Shown one piece after another: positions 1 to 11,459 of a stretch of 64,000 nucleotides of DNA. Position 1 is the stretch's first letter. Each line of letters begins with the position of its first letter. Made by a program: the position numbers and the translations under genes. The notes beneath the pieces were generated by a model, which had not been told where the DNA came from, searched no databases, and saw nothing but the letters and a program-made list of their open reading frames with translations. The DNA comes from Pogona vitticeps (Eukaryota > Chordata > Lepidosauria > Squamata > Agamidae), in contig NC_135787.1 in assembly GCF_051106095.1 (NCBI RefSeq), positions 159,596,001 through 159,660,000 of the forward strand, written 5' to 3'.

Positions 1-153
1 CTGTTGGAAGTGTGTAGCCCTCAGGCTGCCTGTAGATCTGAAAAATGACCTCTGAACCACTATAGTCCCTCACCCTCAAGCTTTTGCTGGAAATGCATTC
101 TGTTCTTCGACTGATTTGGTAAGAATGAGCAACATTTCAGTTTGAATTTTATG

Positions 154-159
154 TTTATT
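154..159 (-). terminator. TMEM140: Candidate TMEM140 polyadenylation signal
   Basis: The minus strand reads AATAAA here, about 1.39 kb downstream of the TMEM140 stop codon. I saw no other clean AATAAA between it and the stop, so it is the best candidate for the end of the last exon. That would give a 3' untranslated region of about 1.4 kb (roughly 140-1545). No transcript data support this. Confidence 0.4.
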
Positions 160-1545
160 ACAGAATCCAAATGAGTATTTAACGTTTGTTCATATTCAAT
201 AGGCACCCAGGCAAAAAGAAACCCTTCTCAGGTGTGCAGTGGCAGGTGACAGACACATCCACCTGTCACCAAGGCACTGTTATCCCAGATATAAAGCACA
301 ACCTCAAAACCATTATTTGCATAGCTTGGAAGTAACTGTAAAGTTATCAGTAAAGTTACCTGCAGAGTTATTTTCCACAGTCAAGAAGGAACTGCTCACA
401 TTAAAGGATATAAGGACCGCCAACTTTTAATATTTTACTTATTACAGCAGCCGTGAAGGAAGGGTACTTTTGCTGCTTATGTAGACAAGATGGCTGGGTT
501 GCTTAGTATTTTATCTAAAACAAGGATGTTGTGCTGCTAGTGCAACAAGGCTTTGAACACTTCCTTGGGAATGCTGCATTTGTGAGAAGTCAGAAGTACC
601 AAGCAGCTTATTTCAAGCTTTGCCACAACAGGTGGGGCCCTGTATGGATGTGAGCAGTCCAGATCCTTGTTTATATAAAAATCAGAGCAGCCCTACCACC
701 TAGCATACTTAAGGTAAGCAGCAACATGCTCCCCACAACAAATAATGTAGCATTAAATGTAACGAGCAACACAGAGTTACTCTAAAATCCCCAGCAATGT
801 TAGTGACAAGTTATTTTTTTCTGTTGCTTAACAATGGAACTAAGAGTTAAAAAGTAATATTCCAAGCTTTGCTTATTTTTAAGCGAATGTAAAAACAGGA
901 GTGCTGCACTTTAAATTATTGCATACAAGAAGAGGCAACCCACTCCTCCTTTGCAACTGGGTAACACTGCTATCTGAAAACTTTCCCCTCATACCCAACC
1001 ATAGACAACTCTCCTCCCTGACATTTACTAGTTTGGAGGAGCAGAGTGACGATGCAACTCTCCAAGTGGCTGACAGGATGTGCAATGTTTCTCACAGTGA
1101 AATCTCTGCTTAAATGAGAAGCCCCCGGTTCTCTCTCTGCCCTCTGCACATGGCCAGGAGATATGGGACAGGAAAGAGAGCTAGATAACACAAACAACAG
1201 CTGGTCTGTAAATCAAGCAAAGATTTGTGGATACCTAATAGCTTACCTCCTACTAACAGCTTGCCACTTTTGGCACCAAGAAAACTTTCAATACTCCGAA
1301 GCTGTAGTTGACTTCTAAAGAATTACATACTGTGTTTCTTTTAAGGAAGTCTCAGCATTAGAACCAGAAGTATATAGAAACGTGTGTGGCCAGTAATACC
1401 ACCTCTCTCTCAAGACACTCCTCTTTAATATGGCAAACACAGGCTTCTTTTCCCTGGGGACTTGGAAGGATAGTGTGGTTGCTTCACCCACTCATTCTTC
1501 TATCCCACTCCCAAATTTATAATACTAAGCACATGCTTCATGTTC

Positions 1546-2160
1546 TTATGGAAGACTCTTCTCAGAAAGCAGCTTTCCCTCGGGAAGTGGGTCTTTCAAC
1601 TTTGCAAGGTACAGGACAATAATGATCAGGTGGACCAACAGCAAAATCTGAGCCCCAAGGAGGGCTGCAAAAACTGCACTGAGTTCAGAGACTTTAATCC
1701 ACTTAGCAGTGCAGAGGAGAAACAAAGCAACACCAATGGGCAGCACTAAACTGCAAATAGCTAAAAGAAAACGGGCAAGTTTCCAGCCAACTCTGTCTTT
1801 AAAGCACAAGGCCTGTAAGACTGTGGTGAAGGCAAAGAGGCACAGGACTGGTGTGATATAAACAAAGACCCTGGACAACATCAGTGCAGACGAGTTGATG
1901 TTCATTTTCTCCAAGTCACTGAGAACAAAACAGCCCAGTTTTCCAGCTTCCTCATCCCACAGGCAGAAGTTGAAGAAGCCAATTCTTTTGGTTGGAAGAT
2001 TGACAATGTTCCCAAATTCCCAGGCCAGGGCATAAAACAGCAGCACGGTACTGCTGACTCCAAGGGAGAGATTACTCAGGCAGAAAAGGCACTTTCTATA
2101 CTTCTGCCACCATGGCCCTGTGCTGAGTTTCCCAATGGCGTGTTGGAACTTCAGCTGCAT
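1546..2160 (-). CDS. TMEM140: Transmembrane protein 140
   Basis: The frame is uninterrupted and codes 204 residues from ATG at 2160 to TAA at 1546. I recognise TMEM140 by the stretch after the first membrane helix: FYALAWEFGNIVNLP, then RIGFFNFCLWDEE. This matches the conserved YALLWE-GN-LP-RIGF-NFCLW pattern of the mammalian protein, which is about 185 residues. Four hydrophobic segments are visible, near residues 27-48, 95-117, 126-150 and 157-184, so it should be a four-pass membrane protein. It ends in a short polar tail. Its molecular function is poorly known; mammalian TMEM140 is listed among interferon-stimulated genes. The whole coding region is in one exon, and a splice acceptor lies 15 bases before the ATG (AG at 2176-2177). 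The first exon is probably the CpG-rich block near 9.8 kb. AGBL3 lies upstream on the same strand, as I recall for human. I see no disruptions. Confidence 0.9.
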   Translation of the reverse strand: MQLKFQHAIGKLSTGPWWQKYRKCLFCLSNLSLGVSSTVLLFYALAWEFGNIVNLPTKRIGFFNFCLWDEEAGKLGCFVLSDLEKMNINSSALMLSRVFVYITPVLCLFAFTTVLQALCFKDRVGWKLARFLLAICSLVLPIGVALFLLCTAKWIKVSELSAVFAALLGAQILLLVHLIIIVLYLAKLKDPLPEGKLLSEKSLP

Positions 2161-2175
2161 TTTCCTTTGGAAAAC

Positions 2176-2177
2176 CT
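2176..2177 (-). other. TMEM140: Splice acceptor before the TMEM140 coding exon
   Basis: On the minus strand a CTATTGACAG acceptor ends here, and the exon continues from 2175 into the start codon at 2160. This implies at least one upstream non-coding exon, as in mammalian TMEM140. Confidence 0.6.
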
Positions 2178-2482
2178 GTCAATAGAAGACAATCATTTCA
2201 GATTAAAGTCACAAATGTCCTACGTGATTTAGGGCAACCACTCTCCCCCTGATGTTTTTCTGAAGCTAAGCTGCAAAAATAGATGGCCAGAGATGATGTA
2301 GGAAGATGGTAATGGCACTGCCAATAAATGACCTTTTCCTCTTAGAGTCTGAATTAATAGTTGTACTGAGTCCTGTAAGGCATCATGCTCTGGAAGGGGA
2401 AAACTTCCCCAATGCTCACTGAAGACCCTTAAATACTGCAGCAGCAAGACTAAAGAACTGGGGGGGGGGGGAAGCTTCAATA

Positions 2483-2612
2483 CAGGGGTGAGAAAAATCT
2501 GGCCCTCCAGATGCTTTCAACTACAATTCCCATAATTATTTAACTTTAGAAATGCTGGCTGGGACTGATTGGAGTTACAGACCAAAACATCTAGAAGGCC
2601 ACCTCTGTTTTA
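2483..2612. mobile_element. hAT-like MITE, old copy
   Basis: About 130 bases with imperfect inverted ends (CAGGGGTGAG at left, GGCCACCTCTG at right). Inside is the CAACTACAATTCCCA/GGAGTT pairing that recurs in the better-preserved hAT-type hairpins of this window. It lies in the TMEM140 intron. Confidence 0.45.
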
Positions 2613-3676
2613 ATACTGCATCAATGCTGGGTCACCCCATCTCATTATCAATGGATGAGTCTGGTGGCCAATTCCATCTAGTCCTGTGGTGGTGAACCTT
2701 TGCACCCCCCATACTGTAGAATCCCATCCCTGGTGGGATTGGTCACGGGTCAGGGATAATGGGGTTCATAGTTCAACAACACTTAAATCTTCTCTGGTGC
2801 AAGAAGAATGTCTATCCTTGTGATTATAACAGCTGGCATTACATGTCCTTAGGGCAAATTATCTGGACTGCAGACCATTTTTCAAGAACCAAAGCCTAAT
2901 AAAATTACATCACAATGTCATTTCATGGTGCAGCTTTGACTATTAGCAGGTTTTGTGTGAAAGTTTCAAGTAATGTTCTTCTTTTGTCACAGGCATGGTC
3001 CACTCAACAAGAGCATGTATTTTTGCAAATTTTCCTCCTTATATATTTCTTTACTGAAGATAAAATTAGTTTATTATACTTCTGCTAGTTTATTATACTT
3101 TTCCAGAGGCCTAATAACGACGATTGTGAGCACTAAACAAAACTAAAAAGCAAATAAAATCGCAACTCCCATGAATGGACCTTCTTTTGCCATAAAATAA
3201 AAATCTCTTTGGATCATTCCATAAAAAATTATAATGACCACTGTCAGGTATTATAGAAGAAGGATTGACAAATGGTATCACTGAGGATGGTGTTCTTATG
3301 TGGTAAGAAGGCTTCAATGGCAATTGCTACAGGGCCTGGGTTGCCCCAAGTCAACTGAGGGACAAAATCTAAAACCTTACCTGTAGTAAGACTATAAATG
3401 AAATGTCTCACCATTTGGGCACTTTTAGCACCAAGCCATGTGCTTCATTTGCAGTCTTAATCTGACTAATGGTAGGGCCAGCAGAGATTATATTTACTAT
3501 ACAATTAGTAAGATACAAGAATCTGCCTGTGGCATTGTAGCAAATATTACTCTTGTCAATCATCATCACTCCGCTTGATGCTTTTCATTTCCTCCCATCT
3601 CTGAAATAAGGCTTTGCATAGACATATTTTCTACAAATTACATCAAACCATGAAACAGCATCCAAGTTAGAAGGCT
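2613..3676. other. TMEM140 intron, no feature recognised
   Basis: This is AT-rich sequence without a convincing exon. Short open frames here have no recognisable protein similarity. Confidence 0.4.
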
Positions 3677-3684
3677 CTTTAGGT

Positions 3685-3822
3685 CAGTGGTTCTTAACCT
3701 TGGGTTACTCAGGTGTTTTTGAACTGCAACTCCCAGAAACCCCAGCCAGCACAGCTGGTGGTGAAGGCTTCTGGGAGTTGTAGTCCAAAAACACCTGAGT
3801 AACCCAAGGTTAAGAACCACTG
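3685..3822. mobile_element. hAT-type MITE with perfect 8-bp target duplication
   Basis: A 138-base hairpin whose arms begin CAGTGGTTCTTAACC and end with the complement. The arms pair almost perfectly over about 55 bases and enclose a GC-rich loop. The element is flanked by an exact 8-bp duplication, CTTTAGGT, at 3677-3684 and 3823-3830. That length is characteristic of hAT transposition. It has no coding capacity. The close arm identity and intact duplication suggest a fairly recent insertion. Confidence 0.9.
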
Positions 3823-4249
3823 CTTTAGGTGATCTGTAGACTGAACTTTGCCCCTTGACATTCAGATTACAACCTGCTCTGGTAAAATCATTAGGCAAAG
3901 GTGGAAACGAACAAAGATATAGCAGGATAATCCATACTCACCTGCTCAGGTTGCAGTTTTTCTAAGGAGAATGCAGGAACCAGCAAATAATGAAAATATG
4001 CAGGCACAATGTCTTTAGCATACAGTGAACACAATGCAGCACATCCAAATTTTCTTGTGACAGCTCTGGCACCTGTAGAAATCAGATTTCACATCATCAT
4101 GATCTGATTAAAGTGCAGTCAGCCATTTCATTTGGTAACACCATGCTTATTAATTAGCCAGAATGATGTAGTGTGGTACATAAAATTCCAAAGATCATCT
4201 GATCCATATTAATATATATCTTTTTTGTTTATTTGTTGTTTTGACCTAC

Positions 4250-4470
4250 ATATTGCTCCGCAGTGCTGAAATACTTTCTGAGCAGTTTACAACATAGTCA
4301 TGTGAACAACACTTTGCCCCCCAGTAAACTGGGCACTCATTTTACCAACTTCAGAGGGCTGGAAGGCTGAATGAACCTTAAGCTAGCTACCTGAACCTAT
4401 CAGGATCGAAATCAGGTCAAGAGCAGATCCTTGACTGCAGTACTGCAGTTTAGCCACTGCACCACAAGGC
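4250..4470 (-). repeat. Degenerate SINE-like repeat
   Basis: This matches a familiar amniote interspersed pattern: TAAACTGGGCACTCATTTTA, then GGAAGGCTGAATGAACC, then a B-box-like AGGATCGAAATCAGG and CACTGCACCACAAGG. The tRNA-like end is at the right, so the repeat lies on the minus strand. It is strongly diverged. Confidence 0.4.
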
Positions 4471-4763
4471 TAATAGACCGGAAAGAATCTTGTTTTACTC
4501 GACACAGGCAGGAAACCTATGGTTCCTTGGAAGGCATTGTTATGTACACTCCGTGTCCCTATTAGTTTCCCTCAACCCAGGTCCACACTGGTGACGTTCC
4601 TTCTTTCTCTCTCGCTGCCACCAGTGGATTTCTCTTATCCACACAGTAAAGAACTTTACTTTCACGCTGCCAATAACAGAATTAGTTTTATTAAAGGGTA
4701 TGAAAGGGTATGAAGGCCCGCGGCGTCAACACCCGCCGCGGGCCTTCGCAATGCTCTCCTGAG

Positions 4764-4836
4764 AAACCTATATTTATTTATTTATTTATTTGATTTATAT
4801 CCCGCTCATCTGGTAAATCTATACCACTCTGAGCGG
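4764..4836 (-). repeat. L2/CR1-like LINE 3' tail
   Basis: A (TATT)n run is followed by TTTATATCCCGCTC and an ACCACTCTGAGCGGC stretch. This is the mirror of the LINE tail seen more fully at 5950-6440, 12397-12470 and 52726-52965. It is cut short where BovB sequence begins. Confidence 0.55.
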
Positions 4837-4837
4837 C

Positions 4838-5817
4838 TATATGTAGGACAGGAAGCAACAGTTAGAACTGGATATGGAACAACTGACTGGTTCAAAATTG
4901 GGAAAGGAGTACGACAAGGCTGTATATTGTCCCCCGGCTTATTTAACTTATATGCAGAATACATCATGCGGAAGGCTGGACTGGAGGAATCCCAAGCCGG
5001 AATTAAGATTGCCGGAAGAAATATCAACAATCTCAGATATGCAGATGATACCACTCTGCTGGCAGAAAGTGAGGAGGAATTAAAGAACCTTGTAATGAGG
5101 GTGAAAGAGGAGAGTGCAAAAAATGGCCTGAAACTCAACATAAAAAAAACTAAGAGAATGGCCACTGGTCCCATCAACTCCTGGCAAATAGAAGGGGAAG
5201 ATATGGAGGCAGTGACAGATTTTACTTTCTTGGGCTTCATGATCACTGGAGATGGAGACAGCAGCCACGAAATTAAAAGATGCCTGCTTCTGGGGAGGAA
5301 AGCGATGACAAACCTTGACAGCATCTTAAAAAGTAGAGACATCACCTTGCCAACAAAGGTCCGAATAGTCAAAGCTATGGTTTTTCCTGTTGTGATGTAT
5401 GGAAGTGAGAGCTGGACCATAAAGAAAGCAGACCGCCGAAGAATTGATGCCTTTGGATTGTGGTGCTGGAGGAGGCTCTTGAGAGTCCCCTGGACTGCAA
5501 GGAGAACATACCTATCAATTCTAAAGGAAATTAACCCTGAGTGCTCACTGGAAGGACAGATCCTGAAGCTGAGGCTCCAGTACTTTGGCCATCTGATGAG
5601 AAGAGAAGACTCCTTGGAAAAGACCTTGATGTTAGGAAAGTGTGACGGCAAGAGGAGAAGGGGACGACCGAGGATGAGATGGCTGGACAGTGTCTGCGAA
5701 GCAACCAACATGAAACTGACAGAACTCCGAGAGGCAGTGGAAGATAGGAGAGCCTGGCGTGCTCTGGTCCATGGGGTCACGAAGAGTCGGATACAACTAA
5801 ACGACTAAACAACAACA
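4838..5817 (+). mobile_element. BovB (RTE clade) LINE, 3' part of ORF2
   Basis: The 5'-truncated LINE is open from about 4840 to 5808. The RT core is visible: KGVRQGCILSPGLFNLYAEY, then YADDTTLLAE (the catalytic YADD), then KAMVFPVVMYGSESWT. The C-terminal segment runs through [22 protein letters not shown] and HGVTKSRIQLND. That ending is the BovB hallmark. The 3' end carries the BovB-type ACGACTAAACAACAACA. No internal stop is seen over more than 300 codons, so it is a young copy. It lacks the endonuclease and cannot move by itself. Confidence 0.92.
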
Positions 5818-5943
5818 TGAAAGGGTAACTCAGAATCACAGATGGTCTCTGTTCAGGTTCATTAGATCACAATCATATCATATTTTATATTTCACATTAG
5901 ATCACTTTTTGTTTACTTATTTTCAATTCAACCAGGGGCTATT

Positions 5944-6440
5944 TATTAGTAATATTTATTTATATTTATTTATTTATTTATTAAATTTATACCCCGCCCC
6001 TCTAGACCATATCTACTCGGGGCGGCTTACAACATAAAAATCAATATAAAATATATATAATCATTAAAAATACAGTTACTATATTAATTAAAACAATTAA
6101 TTTAAGAAAAAAAATTACCAAGATGGGTAAGATAAGGAAAGAAGAAATAAAAAGATTTAGCTGACTGGAGGGAAGGCCTGCCTAAATAGCCAAGTTTTTA
6201 ATTGTCTTTTAAAAACACCCAGCGAGGGTGCCAGCCGAATTTCTGTTGGGAGGGCATTCCACAGCCGAGGGCCCACCGCCGAGAAGGCCCGGTTTCTTGT
6301 TTTTTCCTTCCGGGCCTCTCTCGGCGTCAGACCCCTCAGCCGCCCCTGCTGGCTATATCGGGTGATCCGGGTAGATCTGGGTGGGAGAAGACGATCTGCC
6401 AAATATTGAGGTCCCAAACCGTTTAGGGCTTTATAAGTAA
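5944..6440 (-). mobile_element. L2/CR1-like LINE 3' end
   Basis: On the minus strand a frame at 6157-6417 reads NRAFSAVGPRLWNALP, then EIRLAPSLGVFKRQLKTWLF. This is the typical C-terminal tail of L2/CR1-superfamily reverse transcriptases. A 3' region with GGGGCGGGGTATAAATT follows and ends in (AATA)n at 5944-5980. The copy is truncated at its 5' end. Confidence 0.75.
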
Positions 6441-6704
6441 TAATTCTCTCTCTATCTCTGACCGAATATCTCTCTCAGCAACCTCACTCCTCCTTCTCTC
6501 CAACTGACTAACTTTTCATAACTGTCCACTCTGATTCCAACTGTCCTTTTTCTTCTTCTCTTTCTTGGTTCCGCCCTCTTTCTTGGTTCATTGGCTCCCA
6601 CATCAGGGTTCTAACATGATGGACAGGCGTGACATTTGGATTCTCCCTCACAGGCATCTCTCCCACCTCCCCAGGTAGTCATAAGGCTTTTAAAAATGCA
6701 ATGT

Positions 6705-6790
6705 ATTTTCAAAGGCTTTCAATGCCAGGATCTGATGGTTGTAGTACTTTTTTCGGGCTGTTTGGCCATGTTCTGAATTTTTAAAAATTC
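6705..6790 (-). repeat. Penelope-like (Poseidon-like) repeat fragment
   Basis: It carries AAGGCTTTCAATGCCAGGATC, TGATGGTTGTAGTA and GGCTGTTTGGCCATGTTCTG. The same order appears in the longer copy at 39496-39665. The segment that would hold the hammerhead-like core is missing here. Confidence 0.4.
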
Positions 6791-8454
6791 CTTTGCTCTT
6801 AGGGAAAAAAGATGAGTTGAACCCAAAGAGACAAAGGTGCCTCCCACAGCTTTCATGTCCACCTTGTATAGGCTAAATAAACTGAATGAATCCTTGGTCT
6901 GAACCAGCAAGGCTCCAGATGCCTGCATGTGTGTCTGTCTGTAAACATACTCCGATGCTTTTAGGGAAAAATGCATCCAATCTTATCCACCTCAGACTAT
7001 CTAGGAAAAATGCTTTTCCTAATAATAACTTTAAACTGCTAGATTTTTAAAATAAATACAGGATATCCATCAAGGTATTCCTTAATGCCCAGTTAGCTCC
7101 CAGATGTTAATGCTACTACCTCAATGCACAGGAGGCAGTTAACACACTGCATTTTCATTAACTCTCCAGCCTATGCTATGAGAGCAGCCCTTCCAAATAC
7201 TGCATCATACTATTAACCAGCTTGGTACTTGCACTTTCAACTCCTAGAAACTGAATTGCTTACTTATTTGTGCAATACACATCAAGCAGTATACAGAAAC
7301 AGAGGTTTCTCTTTTGGTTAGTGGTTGACGCAGCAACACTGTGTCCCTTCACTTTTCTTTTCAATTCCATAACAGAAGTGAAGGAACAAACAACCCATTT
7401 AAACCAATAGTTTTCTTTGCTGTTAATCAACTATTAAAGCTAAACAAACTGGTTTTTATAAGACAAGCTCTAATGAAAACATTGGGTGCATGTGATTTAC
7501 ACTACCAACACATGCTATAGGGATAGATTTAATTCCACAGTAACCATGTTTTAAATCAGCTGTTTTAAAAACAGTAAAAATACAACAAACCACTCAAGTT
7601 TACACATTTCAGTCATGTACCATACTAATGCATATAGAAGAGTGTGCTTCACTTTTTGTGATGTGGCATTTTGATAAATATTAATGATTCCACATTTAGA
7701 ACTAGTGAGTAGAAGCTAATAACAGCACTACCCTATGTATATCTGGTCAAAAGTATCATATTAAATGCGTATTGTTTTCAGATAAGTGTGTGTACATAAT
7801 TTTTAGGTAATGCTTAACAGTTATACTTGAGAGGAAAAGCATTATTTTTCCTACCCCTATGACCACTGCTTAACATATCTTAATTGCAGCAATTTCATAG
7901 TAAGCAAACCCAGACTCACTGCCTTAAGAAACATAAAAGAAAGGAATGTTCTATCCATAAGGACCCTTTAGTTCAAAAGCCACAACAATATCACAGGAAG
8001 ACAGATGCCTAGTTGTTATGGAACTCTGGAGACAACGCAGACACACTCTGGATGAAATTCTGTTGCTTAGCACAGCCTTATTGAGGAGCAGGCCCACAAA
8101 GGCACAGAACAGCCAACTCCACAAATCCCCACTGTTTCAATTGGTCTACTTTAGTTGTGACTTGCTATCTTGAGCAAAAGGATTTCAGCCACGGGGCAGT
8201 TAAAATCTGGAAGTAGAATTTGTAGTTTAACATTAACTTTGTAATGTCAAAAGGCATCATCAGGGTGGAAAATAAACAGAAACAAAAACACAAGAGGATA
8301 AACAGGAAGGAGGAAAAGAGCCAGGGCAGATGGGGGCAAAAAACTGCTTAAGTGGCAGTTTGTTGTTAGAAAGGAATGGGGAACGTGTTGTCCTACATGT
8401 TGCACATGGACCTCAAAAGAACTAACTCTGAAAATAGAAATGGCAGCAGATAGT
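6791..8454. other. TMEM140 intron, no feature recognised
   Basis: This is AT-rich intronic sequence of about 1.7 kb. I found no exon, RNA gene or clear repeat boundary. A stretch near 8010-8110 resembles an old dispersed element but could not be assigned. Confidence 0.4.
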
Positions 8455-8540
8455 TATCTGTGAAGATTCTCAGCCACCCAGGTGTGGTTACCTGGAAGTT
8501 AAATGATGGCAACTGGACTTCTTGTTAGGTTGAAAAACAT
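8455..8540 (+). repeat. Penelope-like (Neptune-like) repeat fragment
   Basis: The order TGTGAAGATTCTCAGCCACC, then GATGGCAACTGGACTTC, then TTGTTAGGTTGAAA matches the left arm of the element at 44451-44697. Only one arm survives. Confidence 0.5.
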
Positions 8541-9099
8541 GTGTGCCTGTCCTTGGGCTAGGAAGAGGCAAAAGATGATAATGAGGAAGGAAAACAATGG
8601 GGTGGGGAGAAAGTAGAAGGCAGAAAGGGGGTTGGATGAAGTGTGTCGATGTGTGTGGGGGCGGCAGTGACTGGCTTGTGAGGCCACATTTGTGAACAGC
8701 AGACACCTCAGCAAGACTACACCTTGGGCAAGACCTGGAGAGGGAGGGAGGGGGTAGGAGGGAAGCTTGGGCAAGAAAGAGCCCAGAGAGGCCGGATGCA
8801 GAAGGGGGCAAGAAAGAAACACACAGAATCTCCTCACACACCTTAGACTGGTTTTTGTTTTGATCTTCTTTCTTACTCACTGAAGTCCTCAAAGCAAAAA
8901 CTGCAGGCTCACCTTTGCCTCAAGCAGAAAGGAAAACTGTCACGGACTCTACGTCCAGATGACCTCACCTGGATGACAAGAATCTACACAGCCTTATGAG
9001 GGCATGTAAAGAAAAAAATAAGGAACGGGGCGATGAGAGCTGGGCAAGGGGCCCCCAAAACCCACTTCCCACACAGTCCCCATCTGTGTGGGAAAACTA

Positions 9100-10100
9100 G
9101 CCAGTCGGTTGAGCAGGGCACACGGAAGAAATCAAAAGTGCAGTTCTTAAGTTTGCGAGAAACGCTCCTCCGAGCTTGACTCCCGATTGCCCGAAAAACA
9201 GGACCTCCAAATTTGGAGCCGGAGTTTTCCCGGAGTCCATTAAAATAGCAATCCTTTCTCTCCCCGCCCCCCCCCCGGCTTTTAAACCTTGATACACGCG
9301 TAATAATTTGTGCCGCAAAAGAGGTTTTCCGTTCCCTGGAGACACGCGTCTGTCTTCGTTTTCACGACCCTGGCGCAGTCTCTGGCTAAGCAGGGCGCGT
9401 CGATGTGAAAATATTCCGGGGAGTGAATGATCGACAGGCTTGTGTTGATGTTGTTGTTTTAAAAGTTCAAGTCGTACTTAGAACCCGACTCTTCCCGCAC
9501 TGGAGAAAGAAGAGGAGGGAGCCAGCAAAAAACAAAAACAAAACCCTGGCCCTTCTCTCCAGAGTTGCCAAGAAAAGTTTTTTTGCAAACGGGGCGGGGA
9601 AGGGGGGGGCGATGGCATGGGAAGAGGCGCTGCCGAAGCGACGCAAAATAATCCTTGTGCAGATGCGGAAAAGGAAAACAAGCGGAGGAACGAAACAACG
9701 GTCCTGCACCTTCTCGACTCCCGATTTTTCAAAAAGAGTAATTTATACTTCATGCATTTTTCAAAAGAAAACTGCAAGGCAGCTTTAAGATTTGGGGAGG
9801 AGCAGGGAACAAACAAGTGCGAGGGTTACTCACCGAGCAACAAGGCCGACGCCACGGAATCCCACGCGACGTCTGCAGCGGTCGCGTGAAAGGCTGTTTT
9901 TAAAGACTCTTGTTTACGCGCTGGTCACGCGGCTCAGGCAGCGCCGTGGTTTTTTTTTTTTTGCTTTCGTTTTCGGTTTATAAGAAATGTGCCCGGTAGG
10001 TGCTGCTGGGAAGAGGTGCAGGGATCGTGGTCCGTGGGTTTGTTTGGCTCCTTTGCCTCCCAGCAAAAGACTGCCGTGAGGCCTCCGAAAGCGTTAGACG
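9100..10100 (-). promoter_or_regulatory. TMEM140: CpG-rich promoter and first exon of TMEM140
   Basis: This block is much richer in G, C and CpG than its AT-rich surroundings. It contains GGGGCGGGG at about 9592-9600, which fits an SP1/KLF site, and many CG dinucleotides around 9840-9940. On the minus strand a strong donor, CG|GTGAGTAAC, ends a predicted exon at 9834. Spliced to the acceptor at 2175, this would give TMEM140 a non-coding first exon. The start site is not visible; I place it between about 9840 and 9960. An ISRE-like core lies at 9964-9974. Long open frames here are a by-product of the base composition. Confidence 0.6.
9964..9974 (-). promoter_or_regulatory. ISRE-like element (IRF/STAT-ISGF3 site)
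   Basis: The minus strand reads GAAAACGAAAG, which fits the interferon-stimulated response core GAAANNGAAA. It lies about 130 bases upstream of the predicted TMEM140 exon-1 donor. Mammalian TMEM140 is interferon-induced, so position and motif agree. A single short motif can arise by chance. Confidence 0.5.
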
Positions 10101-10149
10101 CCTTTCATCTGCTTTAGATCTTTACATACCGCCTTTCAAGGCCAAAGCG

Positions 10150-10396
10150 TCCACTTCAAGATAACGACAACAGCGACAATAATGATGTGCCGTCACGTCA
10201 GTTCTGAGTCATGGGGACCCTGAGTCAGGGTTTTTCTAGGACCATTCCCTTCTTCTGGGGGCGCCCTGGGACCTTGCAGCTTGCCCGGGGCTGCCGCTAT
10301 TCACAAGAGCCAGAGCAGGGAATCGAACTCCCAAACAATCTGTGGCTCCGTGTTCAGATAGCTAAACCACTAAGGTGTCCAGCCAGTTCTTCCAGA
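10150..10396 (-). repeat. tRNA-derived SINE, old
   Basis: Read on the minus strand, the right end gives a tRNA-like head: CACCTTAGTGGTTTAGCTA followed by GGGAGTTCGATTCCC, an A/B-box arrangement. The body contains CCCTGAGTCAGGGTTTTTC, as in other lizard tRNA SINEs. It is diverged. Confidence 0.5.
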
Positions 10397-10859
10397 TAAG
10401 GGACAAGAATATACAAGTAAACCAGGTAAAGTAAATATAAAATACAAAATTAGGGTAAGGAAAGCAGGATACGGTGAGTATACAAACTCTGTATAAGCAG
10501 CACAAAAACGTTAGTCGCAACTGTAATCCCTGCCTGAGAGTAATTTATTTTAAAAGCTTAAATCTATTTTTCTGGTTGTCTACTAACACTTTTGGATTCT
10601 ACTCTGTGAGGGACAGTCTAAATACCTAGCCTGTCCATCACAGTAGAACACTGATGTGATAACCAATGACAGTACAGGGCGGCGGAACCAGGATAATAAA
10701 AGGACAGAAAGACAGTTATAATCAGTTAGAACTAGTGAGGAGTTAGGCAGTTAGGGCTATGGTTGTGTTAGAGAGAAGAGTAATAGATAAAGGGACAGGA
10801 ATAGGACAAGTCTTGGAAAGTTTATGTGGTTAAGATTGGAAAGAGTTAAAAGTGCTAAG

Positions 10860-10892
10860 AAATAAATAAATAAATAAATAAATAAATAAACC
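10860..10892. repeat. (AAAT)n microsatellite
   Basis: About eight AAAT units. It sits exactly where the left end of the next Tigger-like element should be and may have replaced it. Confidence 0.9.
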
Positions 10893-11283
10893 CTCGCTGT
10901 GTGAAAGCATCGTTGAACGGAACGTAAAAACCCATTGGAACGCATTAAACATGGTTTAATGCGTTCCAATTGGGCCGAATACTCACCGTTCAGCGATGCT
11001 TCAGGATGGCCGGCAGCCATTTTCGCGCCCTCCCCTCGCTTTACGAGGGCGCGAAAACGTTGCGCGTGGCCATTTTGGGGTTTCCGGCGGCCATTTTGTA
11101 GCCGCCAAACAGCTGATTGGTGGGTCGCAAAGCGAAGGTCGGTAAGCAAACTGCTTACTGACCTTTGCTCTGATTTTCGCCCTGTGCAGGCACCGTTTTG
11201 TGGTCGCATTTGCGATTGCAAAACCGGCCTCGTAGAGTGAATTCATCGCTCTACGAGGCACCTGTTGTGCGAGGCACCACTGT
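10893..11283. mobile_element. Tigger/pogo-like MITE, left end damaged
   Basis: The right end GTGCGAGGCACCACTG plus a TA target is intact. The left end starts as CCTCGCTGTG after the microsatellite. The interior includes the paired block AACGCATTAAAC/GTTTAATGCGTTCCAAT, shared with the elements at 21237-21663 and 51844-52257. It has no transposase. Confidence 0.7.
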
Positions 11284-11459
11284 AGTTGAATATATAAATA
11301 CCTTGATAAAAGTGAATCTACATAAGCAAACATAAATGTAATCAAAGCAACGTTTATTGAATGAATAATAAAAGACCGTCCATGATTATCTTTATATGAT
11401 TTACCTACAAACTTATAAATAAACTTTGTTATATTGGATAACACTGATCTATTTGTCAT

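Noticed and set aside
4806-5780. 324-codon open frame antisense to the BovB ORF
   Set aside because: It is the shadow of the LINE coding strand. The same shadow appears opposite the other BovB copies.
8488-8892. 134-codon minus-strand frame rich in Pro, Ser and Leu
   Set aside because: It lies in a purine/pyrimidine-skewed intron stretch that gives low-complexity peptides. No domain was seen.
9405-9816. Several 80-127 codon open frames on both strands in the 9.4-9.8 kb CpG block
   Set aside because: The frames overlap on both strands, have biased composition and resemble no family. They are explained by the GC-rich promoter sequence.
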